Positions 1 through 15,129 of a stretch of DNA of 64,000 nt are shown here, one piece after another. Both the position numbers and the translations under genes were made by a program. The notes under the pieces are model-generated. The model was not told where the DNA came from, ran no database searches, and saw only the letters and a list, made by a program, of their open reading frames with translations. This DNA comes from Cannabis sativa (Eukaryota; Streptophyta; Magnoliopsida; Rosales; Cannabaceae), in NCBI RefSeq assembly GCF_029168945.1, contig NC_083601.1, positions 39,483,660-39,547,659 of the forward strand. Reading direction: 5' to 3'. Position 1 is the stretch's first letter; each line of letters begins with the position of its first letter.

Positions 1-6
1 TATATA

Positions 7-616
7 AATTTTTGGCTAATTAGTAATTTTTCCTCCTGAATTTTGATATGTACCAAATCGTGCCCCTGAATTTTTTTGGCCATTAAAAATTCCCCCTGAA
101 CTATTGAGATTGTTAAATTTAAGGACTTTTGTCTAATTTCATTCAATTTTACTATTTCAATGATTGTTTATGTACTAAACCATGCTTCCTAGACTTTGAT
201 ATCTACCAAATCATGCACCTCAAACTTTGATATGTACTAAATCATGCTCATGAACTTTCATCCATGTTAGAATTTTTTTACTAAAATTAGACAAAAGTCT
301 CGTGGCCCACTGGGCCTTATTTTCGGCCCACTTCCTCTAGGGTTACCTTCCCTCTTACCCTATAAATACACTCTTTGTATTTACCATTTCATTCTTTTTG
401 GCATTACTGCCGTGTGAAACAATAGCATATAATAAAAAGAGTTTTTCATTCTATTATCTTTCATCTATGTTAGAATTTTTTTACTAAAATTAGACAAAAG
501 TCCTTAAATCTAACAATCACAATAGTTCAGGGGGAATTTTTAACGGCCAAAAAAATTCAGGGGCATGATTTAGTACATGTCAAAGTTCGGGAGTATAAAT
601 TACTAATTAGCCTAAA
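7..616. repeat. Inverted-repeat DNA element (MITE/MULE-like)
   Basis: The left arm (about 7-150) and right arm (about 475-616) are imperfect inverted copies of each other, roughly 140 bp each. Both carry the blocks GGCTAATTAGTAATTT, TTTTTTTGGCC and CCCCCTGAACTATTG in mirrored orientation. The inside is AT-rich and has no coding frame. Long terminal inverted repeats without a transposase fit a non-autonomous DNA transposon. The left end lies so close to the window edge that a target-site duplication cannot be checked. A decayed relative lies at 15130-15475. Confidence 0.6.
300..459. other. Inserted segment between 42-bp direct repeats, with TATA motif
   Basis: The segments 258-299 and 460-501 are nearly identical and flank about 160 bp that differ from the rest of the surrounding element. 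The segment holds GGCCCA-type blocks and a TATAAATA box near 361-368, so it resembles a short promoter or a piece of an LTR. The flanking repeat is too long for an ordinary retrotransposon target duplication, so template switching or a local duplication is as likely. Confidence 0.35.
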
Positions 617-850
617 TTTTTTATTCCTATTAAGAATAACAAAATCAAAGAAAGAAGTGACAAAATAGAAAATATTAATTTTTTAATATTTAATTAATGA
701 TATAAATATCAACTATTAGATTTTATTCAATGGTCAAGAATAAAATACTCATACATGGGTAATACTCTTTAAAATTATACCCATATATATATATTCATTT
801 TTTTTTTCTTCTATGCTAATAATTACACTACAACATTTAACACTAATAGC

Positions 851-1125
851 GGCGGACCTCTCCGCCGCTATTAGTCTCAATTGTGGCCGCTAAAGGGTAA
901 TAGCGGCGGACCTCGGCCGCTATTGGTCCGCCGCTATTGCTTGGCCGCTATTACTAGTATTAGCGGCCAAAAACATGGTCCGCCGCTAATAATATTAATA
1001 GCGGCGGAGCAATAGCGGTGGGACCTCGCCGCTATTGCCCTTTGTCAGTTTCGTGTTTCGAGACTGACAAAGGGCAATAGAGGCGGGGTCCCGCCGCTAT
1101 TGCTCCGCCGCTAATACCCATTAAA
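851..1125. repeat. CACTA left subterminal repeat array
   Basis: Repeated short units around GCGGCGGA and TCCGCCGCTA occur in both orientations. They are GC-rich inside very AT-rich DNA, so they could fold into strong hairpins. In CACTA elements such arrays are binding sites for the element's own proteins. Confidence 0.8.
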
Positions 1126-1387
1126 ATAAAAAAATAAAAAATATTTATAAATAATAAATATATATTAATGTTATATATAAATAAATAATTAATTATTTAT
1201 ACGAATATTTAATAAATAAATCTAATTAATATAATTAGAACAATTTAATAAAATTTATTAATAATTTAAAATTGTCTCCAAAGTAATTAACTTTAACATA
1301 TTAATCCTAATAAAATATTGTCTCAAAATTAAACTAAATTATTACAAAACATAAATAAATTATTCATTAACATCTTCATTCAAGTCT
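1126..1387. other. AT-rich CACTA interior, no gene seen
   Basis: AT-rich sequence between the left subterminal array and the end of the transposase frame. The catalytic half of a transposase would be expected near here, but I see no trace of it. Confidence 0.5.
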
Positions 1388-3061
1388 CTAATTATCCAAG
1401 ATGGTTCCTAGGAGACTATCACACACATTCTTCTCAACATGCATCACATCAATGTTGTGTTTTAAAATATTCGTGCTCCAATACTCCAACTCGTAGAAAA
1501 TACTTTTTTTCCTCCAATTACAATTTTCTGCAACTCTTCTACGTTTCACGCCCCCAAAATTTTCATGATGTCCGGGAATTTGGGGTTCGAGAGCATTAAC
1601 TTATGATAATATTTCTTCACAAGTAAATCGTCTTGGAGGAGGTCTTCTTTCAGCTTTACCATCAAATCGAGTATCCCTTCTCATTGCATGGTTACTTGGC
1701 AAGAACCTTCGATGACCAACATATGATGTCTTCCCGATCACTCGAATGGACGTCGTGTCTTCATTACAAGTGGGGCAAGCTTTATAACCTTGACCACTCC
1801 ACCCAGACAAGCTACTACGAGCAGGAAAATCATTCACTGTCCACAAAAGCGCAGCACGCATGGTGAACATCGAGTTGGTCGAACTATCTCTCGTTGCTAC
1901 CCCATTATTCCACAACTCCTTTAATTCATCCACCAAAGGTCTTAAAAATATATCCATGTCTTTACCTGGAGATTTTGCACCAGGAATTAGGGTAGAGAGC
2001 AAAAAATAATTATCTTTCATACATAACCAAGGTGGTAGATTATAGTTAGCCAACACCACTGGCCACATGCTGTATGCAAGACTCATGTTGCCAAATGGAT
2101 TAAATCCATCAGCAGCTAACCCAAGTCGAACATTTCTTGGGTCCCTTGCAAACTCGGGATGTTTTGCATCAAAGTCTTTCCAAGCTAAACCATCGACCGG
2201 GTGTCGCAACACCCCATCATCTTTTGATTTTCCAGTATGATGCCATATCATGCTTTTCGCTGTAATCCTCGAACTATATAATCTTTTAAGTCGAGGTGTC
2301 AACGGAAAGTATCGCATGACTTTGCAAGGAACTTTTTTTCTTTTCCCGTTTTCGGAAGTAACCCAACGACTAGTTCCGCAAACTGGACAAGCCTCCTTGG
2401 ATGCATTCTCCTTATAAAATAAGCAGCAATTATACAAACAGACATCGATATTATCATAACCCAAGCCTAATTTCTTCAATCTCTTTTTTGCCTCGTAGTA
2501 AGTTGATGGAATATTATTTTCCTTCGGAAACGCAAACTTTAAAAGCTTCAATAATTCTTCAAAGATGTTATTAGGAATTTTTCCCCTAACTTTTAAATGC
2601 AATAGCTTTGCTAAAAAGTTAAGAGATGAAATCCAATCACAACCGGGATACAATTCAGCTTCAATTTCCTCAAATAAGTCATCAAATTGTGGGTTTGTGG
2701 TTGGTTGTTCATCTTCTCCTTGTGGTTCCTCAGTTGTAGAGGGAAAGAAGTCTTCTAAAATAGGAATCATTTCATCCTCTGATTCAACATCAGCAACTGC
2801 TACATCAACGACGGCATCCTCAGGCTCCCCGTGATAAATCCACTTATCATATCCTTGCATAAAACCTCGATCAAATACGTGTGCTCTAACCCTATCTATT
2901 TTTTCAAACCTACTATTTATACATCTCACACAAGGACATCGTATTCGTCCATCACAATCCTTATGTTCTGATGCCATTGCTAAAAAGGCTTGTAGACCAT
3001 TCCAAAATTCATGGCAACCACGATTTCTGATTTTGGTCCAAGACTTATCGATTGTCGCCAT
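1388..3061 (-). pseudogene. CACTA transposase (TNPD-like), truncated
   Basis: The frame starts with ATG at 3061 and is open for 486 codons to a TAA at 1601-1603. It then continues in the same frame for 70 more codons to a TAG at 1388-1390. Residues 4-80 match the plant transposase-associated domain, with paired cysteines (CPCVRC) and a WIYHGE end. Residues from about 200 match the Transposase_21 family (CLYNCCLFY, CPVCGTSRW). The segment after the TAA still encodes the conserved block HNIDVMHVEKNVCDSLLGT, so the TAA is a late nonsense mutation or a readthrough point, not the natural end. The catalytic part normally found downstream is absent. Full-length relatives are much longer. The product would not be a working transposase, but might still bind DNA or protein. 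Confidence 0.88.
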
Positions 3062-3095
3062 CTACAATTTCGACGACAAATGAAGTATTAAATAT

Positions 3096-3610
3096 TTAAA
3101 TTTTTGTAAAGTCTTATGAAATTTTATGAGTACAAATTTTATGATATTTTTTTTTGTAAATATAATGATAAATATGAATTATTATTGTTCTTTATTATTA
3201 ATTCTTGAATTTTTGTAAAGTCTTATGAAATTTTATGAGTACAAAAGTTATGATATATTTTTTTAAATATAATTATAAATATGAATTATTATTGTTCTTT
3301 ATTATTAATTTTTAAATTTTTGTAAAATCTTATGAAATTTTATGAATACAAATTTTATGATATATTTTTAAATATAATTATAAATATGAATTATTATTGT
3401 TCTTTATTATTAATTTTTGAATTTTTGTAAAGTCATATGAAATTTTATGAGTACAAATTTTATGATATATTTTTAAATATAATTATAAATATGAATTATT
3501 ATTGTTCTTTATTATTAATTTTTGAATTTTTGTAAAGTCATATGAAATTTTATGAGTCCAAATTTTATGATATATTTTTAAATATAATTATAATTATAAA
3601 TTTTAAATTT
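3096..3610. repeat. Tandem repeat, unit about 105 bp, nearly five copies
   Basis: Each unit opens with ATTTTTGTAAAGTC and runs through ATGAAATTTTATGAG to TTGTTCTTTATTATTAATTT. Copies start near 3096, 3208, 3313, 3419 and 3522. It lies just upstream of the transposase start, inside the CACTA element. No coding potential is seen. Confidence 0.8.
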
Positions 3611-4830
3611 TTGTGTTATTTTTATTATTCATAAAAAAATTAATTTATTTTTTAAATTTAAATAAATATAAAATAATTAAATTTTAAATGAATTATTATT
3701 TTTTGAAACTTAAAATTAATTATCAAAATTTAAACTAATTATATTATAAAAAAATTCATTTTACATATTACACTATAAAAATTCATTAAATTACTAAATT
3801 TTAAATTTTAAATTTTTAAATTTTTGAATTATTTATCATTTATATAAAAATAAATATAAAATAATTAATTTTTACCACCTTAAAAATACATAAAATTCCA
3901 TTAACATATTTTTTCTTAAAAACTTACATAAAAATTTGATAATTTAATTACAATTTTTATTAAAATTCAAAAAAATAATTTTTATTTAACTTTTTAATTT
4001 TTAATATTCAAATTTTTATGTAATATTATACTTTTTTAATTTTTTTCATTATTTTTATTTTTCTTTATTTAAAAAATAATAAGTTACAAAACTTAACACC
4101 TAAAAATTTTAGGCTAAAATTATACCAAATAATTTTTTAACTATCCTAAAAATTTTAGGCTAAAATTATACCAAATAAATTAAATCAAATAAAAATTATA
4201 ATATAACAACAAAAATAACAAAAATATATACTTTCAATTCCAACAAATAAATTAAAAAAGTAAAAAAAATTACAACAATAAAATAAATATATAAATTTTA
4301 CAAAATATATTTATTTAGTATATACACTCACTAAAATTATATATATATTAAATTTACATATATATAAACATAAAAAATATATATTATATATATAATATAT
4401 AAAAAAAAATACATTATATTTTAAAAATATATCTCATTAATATATATATATACAGTGAAAATATATACTAATATAAAACAATTAATATACAAATAAAATA
4501 TATTTATCCCCAAATAAAACATAAAAAATATATATATACAGTGAATATATATATATAGACAAAAATATTTATATACAGTTAATATATAAATAAATAAAAT
4601 AATAAATACCCAAATAAATTATATAAATACACAGAAAATATATATATCAATTAATATATATATATATAAATATATATATATACAGAAATATATATATACA
4701 GAAATAAAATATATTTTTTTTTTGAGAAAAGAAATAAAATATATAATACAATATATATATACAAAAAAATAAAAAATTAATACCCAAATGATATATACAT
4801 ATACACATATTATTAATTACTAGAAGAGAG
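3611..4830. other. Very AT-rich CACTA interior, no gene seen
   Basis: Runs of A, T and TA dinucleotides dominate. All six frames are closed at short intervals, and no RNA gene or repeat family is recognisable beyond simple TA-rich tracts. Confidence 0.6.
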
Positions 4831-4850
4831 TTACGTGGCGAGCCACGTAA
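4831..4850. other. 20-nt near-palindrome inside CACTA
   Basis: The arms TTACGTGGC and GCCACGTAA surround two central bases. About six bases later comes ATTAGT. The layout resembles the 3' hairpin of a Helitron, but the required CTRR end is not present. It could equally be a G-box-like (CACGTAA/TTACGTG) palindrome. Confidence 0.3.
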
Positions 4851-5011
4851 ATATTAGTTTTATATAAGTTCTAGTGGTTTTTGTTTAAGAATTCAGTAAC
4901 TAAGCAACGACAACAACAATGGTAGATAGATCTATTTAATTAGTTTTTCATATTAATAAAGATTATAAATCTAAACTTTTAATTTTCTTGATTTGAGATT
5001 TTGAATTGTTT

Positions 5012-5400
5012 TGATTTATTTGTTTATGAATTTATTGAAATGTTTGAATATTTATTTGTTCTGATTTTGAATTGTTCTGATTTATTCATATTTAAATATT
5101 TATATTGATGATTGTTAATGAAATTAGTATGTAGCTTTATGATTATTTGTTTATGAATTTATTGAAATGTTTGAATATTTATTTGTTCTGATTTTGAATT
5201 GTTCTGATTTATTCATATTTAAATATTTATATTGATGATTGTTAATGAAATTAGTATGTAGCTTTATGTTTCTAGAAAAAAAAATGTATTTTTTAATATA
5301 GAGTTTAAATTTTATATTGATGGTTGTTAATGAAATTAGTCTATAGCTTTATGTTTCTAGAAAAAAAAATGTATTATTTTATATAGAGTTTAAATTTAAA
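5012..5400. repeat. Tandem repeats inside CACTA interior
   Basis: A block of about 127 bp (TTTGTTTATGAATTTATTG through TATGTAGCTTTATG) occurs twice in a row. It is followed by a partial third copy of its end (TTGTTAATGAAATTAGT, then TTTCTAGAAAAAAAAATG) repeated near 5228-5290 and 5313-5380. Confidence 0.75.
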
Positions 5401-7250
5401 TTTATATAAACATATTTATTTTTAAAAAGAGTAATTCATAAAAAAAAAAAAATCGCATAAATACACAAATAAACTAAAAAAAATTATCAAGTCTATGGTG
5501 GCTCAAATTAAGAATAATAACAAGAAAATTAAAAGAGTACCTGAAGATCTTCGAGCAAGTCCGATAATTTATGGGGAAGAAATTAGCAAGATCGAAAGAT
5601 AGGTCTTTTTGAATGGGGAAGCAAGTGTGAAATATGATATGAAATTAATAATGATAGTATGCAGAGATATTTAACAATAATATATATATATTTTTTTTTT
5701 TGAAGTGGTTACAATTTTCTATTATGGAAAAAAACACACACTTCTAGAGAATATAGTACTATTTATTTATTTAAGATTTTTTTTTTTGTAATTTTTCATT
5801 TTGCCAATGTGGAAATAAAATTTGAAAAAAACTAAAAAAAAAATAAGTACATCGTGAAAGTTAAGATCTAAAGATCTAAATTTATAGCCTGCCTATAATT
5901 TAGTTTTTTTTAAAAAATATCTGTAGAGGATATTTCTTAAAATAAAATGTGTATATATAGTTTTCATAGAATAATGAAAAATATGATGCAAAAAAAAAAA
6001 AAAGAATAATAAAGAATAAATAATAATTATTGAATCTTTTTAATAATAAAGTGAGAGAGAGAAGGGTGGAAAGATTGATTCCATACAAACCAATTATGGG
6101 GATATACGGCTAGAAACCCAAACTATAAATTTGAAAAAAAAATTTAAAAGATAGTATATGGGGTAATTTCCCTTAATTTTATTAATATACACTATTAAAT
6201 TAGTATTAGGTTAATGTTACGTGCAATGCACGTATAATTAGTTTTTTTAATTAAGTGATGTTAAATGCAATATGTTTAATTTTTTTAGTTAGATAATATA
6301 CATATATTTTTTTTTGAAATGGAATTTAAATTTTTAATTTTTGATGATATATTTTGTAATGAATCCCGCAAAATCTGCACAATCTTGTCTTGGCTTCGGT
6401 TGTGTAGTTTGTTTTCATAAATCTGACCAAAAGAATATAAAATAAATATAAAATTGGAGTTTCGATGCTATCGTAGTACACTTTGATTACCGAAAGAAAC
6501 CTCAAACTGGATATCTTCTTCTTCTTCATAATCTCATCCATATTTAAAAATGCCAAGCCCAATCTCATATTCACCAAATTGAAAAATAGTTTCAAAAAAT
6601 GAACCACTTAATGACAAAACCTTTCACCAACTGCATCGATCTCAAGAAAAATGTACATAGAAACAAAAAGTTTATTTGGATGGAAAATTGGTGAAGACCA
6701 AGACCACCATAGGCCAAGAGACAGGGTCGCCTAACTTGGCCAGTTTTTGGTGAAGACCGCCCTCATCCATGTTTTGAACGTATTAAATTATCTTTTGATC
6801 TAGTTTATTTGTTTCTAATTCTCCATGTTTTTAGCTTAATTCGTTTAATATATATTTTAGAGATTTATTTATTTATTTAAGGGTGAAATATGTGATTTTT
6901 TTTTTTAATTTAAAAAAAGATTGTTTAATTTTTTGGTTTAATTATTGGGTTTATTTGTTAACGGTAGATCAAACCTATTAACATCGTTAAATTTAACAGA
7001 ATATTCTTTTATTTTTAAGGTATATTCTGTTAAACCAAGAAATGCCGTTAGATAGGCACTTTTAATATATAAAGATACACCCAAATACACAATATACATA
7101 TACAGATCTATCACAAAAACAAAAAAAAAATCCGATCTAAACATAAATATATACCCAGATTTTAAATCAAAGATATGCATACAAATACAAATCTAAAACT
7201 TAAAACTATATACAAATGTAAAATTCAAAAAAAAAAAACTTACTAAAAAG
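5401..7250. other. AT-rich CACTA interior, no gene seen
   Basis: Short open frames on both strands here are low-complexity and match no family I know. A 17-nt perfect palindrome, TACGTGCAATGCACGTA, lies at 6218-6234 and is again followed by an ATTAG motif, as at 4831-4850. Confidence 0.5.
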
Positions 7251-7447
7251 CCGGTTGTGCGTGGGGATGGTGCTGTTGGTGCGTCGGAGTGCGTCGAGAT
7301 GGTGGTGCGCCGAGGTGGTGGTGCGCCGAGTGGGGTGCTTCGGGGTGGGGCTGATGGGGAAGGCTCGGTTTTGGGGGGGAAGAGGGGTTGAAGGGTTTTT
7401 AAATTTTGAAATGGAAAGAAAAGTTGGAGAAGTGGGGCTGATGGGGG

Positions 7448-7455
7448 TATTTATA
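7448..7455 (-). promoter_or_regulatory. Candidate TATA box of the CACTA gene
   Basis: On the - strand this reads TATAAATA. It lies just inside the right subterminal array and points towards the transposase frame, where CACTA elements usually place their promoter. The coding start is 4.4 kb downstream, so a long leader or intron would be needed. Confidence 0.4.
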
Positions 7456-7459
7456 ATAC

Positions 7460-7850
7460 CTGTAGCGGCGGACTATTAGCGGCGGGGGCCCGCCGCTAAT
7501 AGTCTAAAATTTAAAAAAAATAATAAAAAAATACTATTAGCGGCGGACCCCCGCCGCTAATAGTCCGCCGCTAATAGTTTGAAATGAATGAGCGGGAATT
7601 ATCCCGTCCATTTATTAGCGGCGGAGTATTAGCGGCGGGCTCCGCCGCTAATACTAATAGCGGCAGACCAATAGCGGCGGGCCCGCCGCTACTAGTATTA
7701 GCGGCGGAGCAATTGCCGCGGACTGCCCGCCGCTAATACTCTTCAGAAAAAAAAAAGTTCCCCCACTATTAGCGGCGGACCCCACTCTCCGCCGCTAATA
7801 CCCTTGTTATTAGCGGCGGAGAGTGCCCGCCGCTAATAAGTCCGCCGCTA
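7460..7850. repeat. CACTA right subterminal repeat array
   Basis: Many TAGCGGCGGA and TCCGCCGCTA units occur in both orientations up to the terminal inverted repeat. They mirror the array at 851-1125. Confidence 0.8.
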
Positions 7851-7871
7851 ATAAGACAAATTGTTGTAGTG

Positions 7872-9061
7872 TTAGTTATTAACTTATGCACCTTTTTTTT
7901 TTTAAAAGTTCGTTATTAGAGCACTCACATTGATTTTTTTTTTAAATTGGCTTATTCTTGAAAATGAAGATGAGAATTGAAGAAAAAGTGTGAAAATCAT
8001 GCTCTATAATTTTAGAGAAGCATTTAGAAAACACTATAGTACTTATTCACATGTAGAGAAATATTATTAATAATTACTTGAAGTGGTCATAGAAAAGTGT
8101 AGGTCCTAAATTTGAGTTTTAAATTATATATTGTTATAAATTATAAATGCTTAAAACAAAGAAAATACTATTTATTTTTTAAAAATATTTTAATAAAATT
8201 TATATTATATTTTCTTTTTAATTTGTGGTTATGTTTTATTTATATATTAAAAAAAATATTATTTAAATGATACGAAGAAAACAGAAAAATAATTGAAAAT
8301 TTGATATATGATGCAATATAAAAAAATAAAATAAAGTTTTAGTCATGTATTAAAAAATAAAGAGTAAAGAAACTGTTAGCAATGCTCAAATTATAATTAA
8401 CTTGTTTACAAAAACAGAAAAAAAAATTGAACTACGAATTTCACCTGACTAAAAAGTACCTTTATTCAACTCCTAAATATATTTTGCTAATAGTAGCTTA
8501 GCTTGGTTAACACTTCTACTAAATTTTTCCTTATGAGATTAAAACTTTTATTATTTTTTTTTCTCCTTAATTGAAGAAAGCCTAAAAACTTGTTAAAATT
8601 GTGGAGGCTAGGAAGATGTTTCTGATATCAAATATTCGAAGGTAGTCAATGACATGTGGCTGGCTCTCCTGTTTCTGCTTTGACCTAACCCGTATTCCTT
8701 CGTCAATTATTATTATTATTATTCAATAGAAAAAATGGCAGTTTTGTGAAGTAGGTCTTTTTAAATCCACACAGATAAATATTCAAAAACAAATTGACAA
8801 AATCCACGTAGAGAAACCACTGGTTCAGTACCTAAAAACTTTTCAAAGTATTATAATATAAATACAAATTTTCAAAGGGCAGCCTGATTATTATATTATT
8901 ATACATGCAATTGCTTAAAGTAAAGAAGGCCAAGTAGCTGCAAGGGCCGCCATTAAAAACTCTTTCCTTTTGATTTTCGTACCGTTAAACCTCGACCTCG
9001 ACCCATATCTATTTCTTCAACATTCCATTTTCTTTATTGTGTTTGCTCATGCTTGACAACA
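7872..9061. other. Intergenic, upstream of gene A
   Basis: AT-rich DNA without a recognisable gene. A TATAAATA motif at 8857-8864, about 200 bp before the start codon of gene A, is a candidate TATA box. Confidence 0.4.
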
Positions 9062-12842
<3,781 letters not shown>

Positions 12843-13607
12843 TGATTTGAAATTATTTCTTGAAATATAATATGCAGTTCATATGTATATGCCATTTTTG
12901 TTGGGAAAATTTATTAGTGTGAGGTTTTCATTAGCTATTCATTAGTTCTTATGCGTGTTTAAGAGCTGAAAAGAACAAAAGGGTTACAGATTGAGATTGA
13001 ATTTTGAAACAGATACATGTGTATAGGAAACTGTTCTTTATTTTAATTGATAATTGTATGTATGTAGGAACAAGTCACAAAGTCAAAACTTGTAGATAAG
13101 AAAGTTTTGCAATGGATTTGATCGTTGTAGACAAACTTGAAACTCCTAAGCAAACAAGCAAGAACACAAACTTATTAATCTGAGATTACATAAGAAGTTT
13201 ATGTGGTTCGCTGAATAATACCTACCATCAACTGCAATCCTAAGCTAGGGAGTTTTCTTACGGACTAAATATATAAAATTAAAGAAAAACTTAATTGTAA
13301 TACCGTATATACTTTAATTACATTAATATCTTAACAATCAATTTCTAATATTGTTAATGTATTTTTTTTTATACAATTATCATTTCACTACCGTCTTTTA
13401 AAAAAATTATTCATTTTTAATTTAAGAGAAACATTTCACTATTAAAATTCAAACATAATAAGTAAAACAATTAAAAAATAATATTAATACAAAATTTATA
13501 ATTTAATTATTTTAATATATTGTACATATGTTTGGGGGATTCCATAGAAAAAGAAAAAATTATTCTTTATAATTAAAATAGATATTATCATGTATATATT
13601 TGAAATT
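12843..13607. other. Intergenic, downstream of gene A
   Basis: Contains the 3' flank of gene A and AT-rich sequence. No gene, RNA or clear repeat is recognised. Confidence 0.4.
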
Positions 13608-13832
13608 ACATATACTAATTGTTATAGATTTAAAATTAGGTATATTAACTATATGTTGGATATTGTATATTATTGGGAAGATACTTTAATAAATGGGTAG
13701 ATGTAATTTGAAAATGTATAACAATATAGTTAATATACTTAATTTTAAATCTATAACAATTAGTATATGTAATAAATGGGTAGATGTAATTTTAAATGTA
13801 TAACAATATAGTTAATATACCTAATTTTAAAT
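13608..13832. repeat. Inverted and direct repeat cluster
   Basis: A left arm at 13608-13652 (ATATACTAATTGTTATAG through GGTATATTAACTATA) is repeated inverted at about 13725-13770. Part of the right arm is then repeated directly up to 13832, with ATAAATGGGTAGATGTAATTT as a marker at 13690 and 13772. Possibly a small foldback element with an internal duplication. No target duplication was identified. Confidence 0.6.
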
Positions 13833-13843
13833 ATATCTTCCCA

Positions 13844-14176
13844 AAATTTGATGAAGGATTGAGATTTCGTGAGGCTCTAAGTTGGATCAAAGAGCGTCAA
13901 TGGTAGCAGGTAATTATAGAAACAGATTGTTTGACCGTTGTGCAGGCTTTATAGAGTTTCGTTCATATAATTTCAGTATTTGGACAATTAATTAATGATT
14001 GTAAAAGTTTACTTTCTGTTTTGCAAAATATTTATATTATCTTTGTTAAATAATTAGTTAATATGGTGATTCATAACTTTGCTAGAGTTTTTATATTATA
14101 TTCTGGTCGTTGTTTCTGTTTGGAAAATGTTCCAACTGACTTACTACGTTGTTTGGTAGCTGAATTTGATGGTTGA
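13844..14176 (+). pseudogene. LINE (L1-type) RNase H domain relic
   Basis: One uninterrupted frame of 111 codons resembles the C-terminal RNase H (RVT_3) domain of plant L1 LINEs. Visible blocks include FREALSWIKERQW, IIETDCLTVVQAL, FGQLINDCKSLL and VNMVIHNFARV. It has three in-frame stops but no frameshift. At least one stop fits C-to-T change (CAG to TAG), as expected in a methylated element. A short A-tract near 14198-14206 may be the element's 3' tail. This fragment is inactive. Confidence 0.7.
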
Positions 14177-14283
14177 TTTTAATGTAAGAATTTTCATTAA
14201 AAAAAAGATTTTTTGTCACTTAATTGTCATTTTTAACCAGAGTATATAAGTAGCTTATGTTTTTATCTTAAAACTAATTAGTA

Positions 14284-14407
14284 ATGAGTAAAATTAATTT
14301 ATATTCTTATATATAGCTCAATATGTTGACTAAAAGTAATTTATATTTTTATATATAACTCAATATGTTGACTAAAAGTACTTCATATTCTTATATATAA
14401 CTTAATA
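14284..14407. repeat. Tandem repeat, unit about 54 bp, two and a half copies
   Basis: Copies contain AATTTATATT, then TTATATATA, then CTCAATATGTTGACTAAAAG. It lies 1.3 kb upstream of gene B. Confidence 0.7.
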
Positions 14408-14476
14408 TTTCTTATACTAGAGAAACTCTCTTATTCTTTGTATTTTGTCTCCATTCAGAATCATTCATTTAGATTG

Positions 14477-14656
14477 GCTTGTTTTTCAATTCATTTACAT
14501 TATATAAACAACTCCCTAGATTTCTATTGATTTATAAGCTTGTTTTTCAATTCATTTACATTATATAAACAACTCCCTAGATTTCTATTGATTTATAAGC
14601 TTGTTTTTCAATTCATTTACTTTATATAAACAACTCCCTAGATTTCTATTGATTTA
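14477..14656. repeat. Tandem repeat, unit 61 bp, three copies
   Basis: Copies begin GCTTGTTTTTCAATTC at 14477, 14538 and 14599 and include AACTCCCTAGATTTC. The copies are almost identical, so the amplification is recent. Confidence 0.85.
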
Positions 14657-15129
14657 AAATTTATATAATGGCCCTCTACTTATTTATGTATTTATTAGTC
14701 TCTGAAATGGTCACTGCCATCAACTGTTCATAAACGTATAGGGTGCTTCTATGAAATCAACGGTTAATGCGTAAATATATTGTTTAATTTGTTTACTCTT
14801 ATTATTTTAGTCATTTTGTATTCATGATTTGAAAAGTATTTAGACTAATCCAAAGTGATGAAAATTCAACGTTTTTATTTATGTTAGAACGTCACTTCAG
14901 TAGTTTGAAAATATATTAAACATAAACATTATGTAAGTACTTTTCTTCGAAATTTCATTTGTGCTTTACGTTCATCACATTAGGTGAAAGACGAGGTTTC
15001 ATAGTTTTCTTATTGGAAAGATATATAAAAAAAATGGTTAGTCAGAATAGAATGACAAATTTTATTGCATTCAAAGAAAGGCTAATTAACATAGAAACTT
15101 CTTACTTCTAAAATATTACAAAGTAGAAA

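Larger units (their letters stand above)
826..7871 (-). mobile_element. CACTA (En/Spm) DNA transposon, complete ends
   Basis: The left end begins CACTACAACA at 826 and the right end finishes TGTTGTAGTG at 7871, giving perfect 10-bp terminal inverted repeats. Both ends are flanked by TTA (823-825 and 7872-7874), the 3-bp target duplication expected of this superfamily. GC-rich subterminal arrays of TAGCGGCGGA-type units sit at both ends, where CACTA transposases bind. The only recognisable gene is a truncated transposase on the - strand (1388-3061). The rest of the 7.0 kb interior is AT-rich with local tandem repeats. The element is therefore probably non-autonomous, though its ends look competent for mobilisation in trans. 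Confidence 0.93.

Noticed and set aside
7255..7479. 74-codon + strand open frame in GC-rich DNA
   Set aside because: It lies in the CACTA subterminal region, is low-complexity, and the opposite strand carries the likely element promoter.
9053..9061. Start of gene A at 9053
   Set aside because: That codon is TTG; the first ATG is at 9062.
14477..14656. CRISPR-like direct repeats
   Set aside because: The copies are contiguous without unique spacers, and this is plant nuclear DNA.
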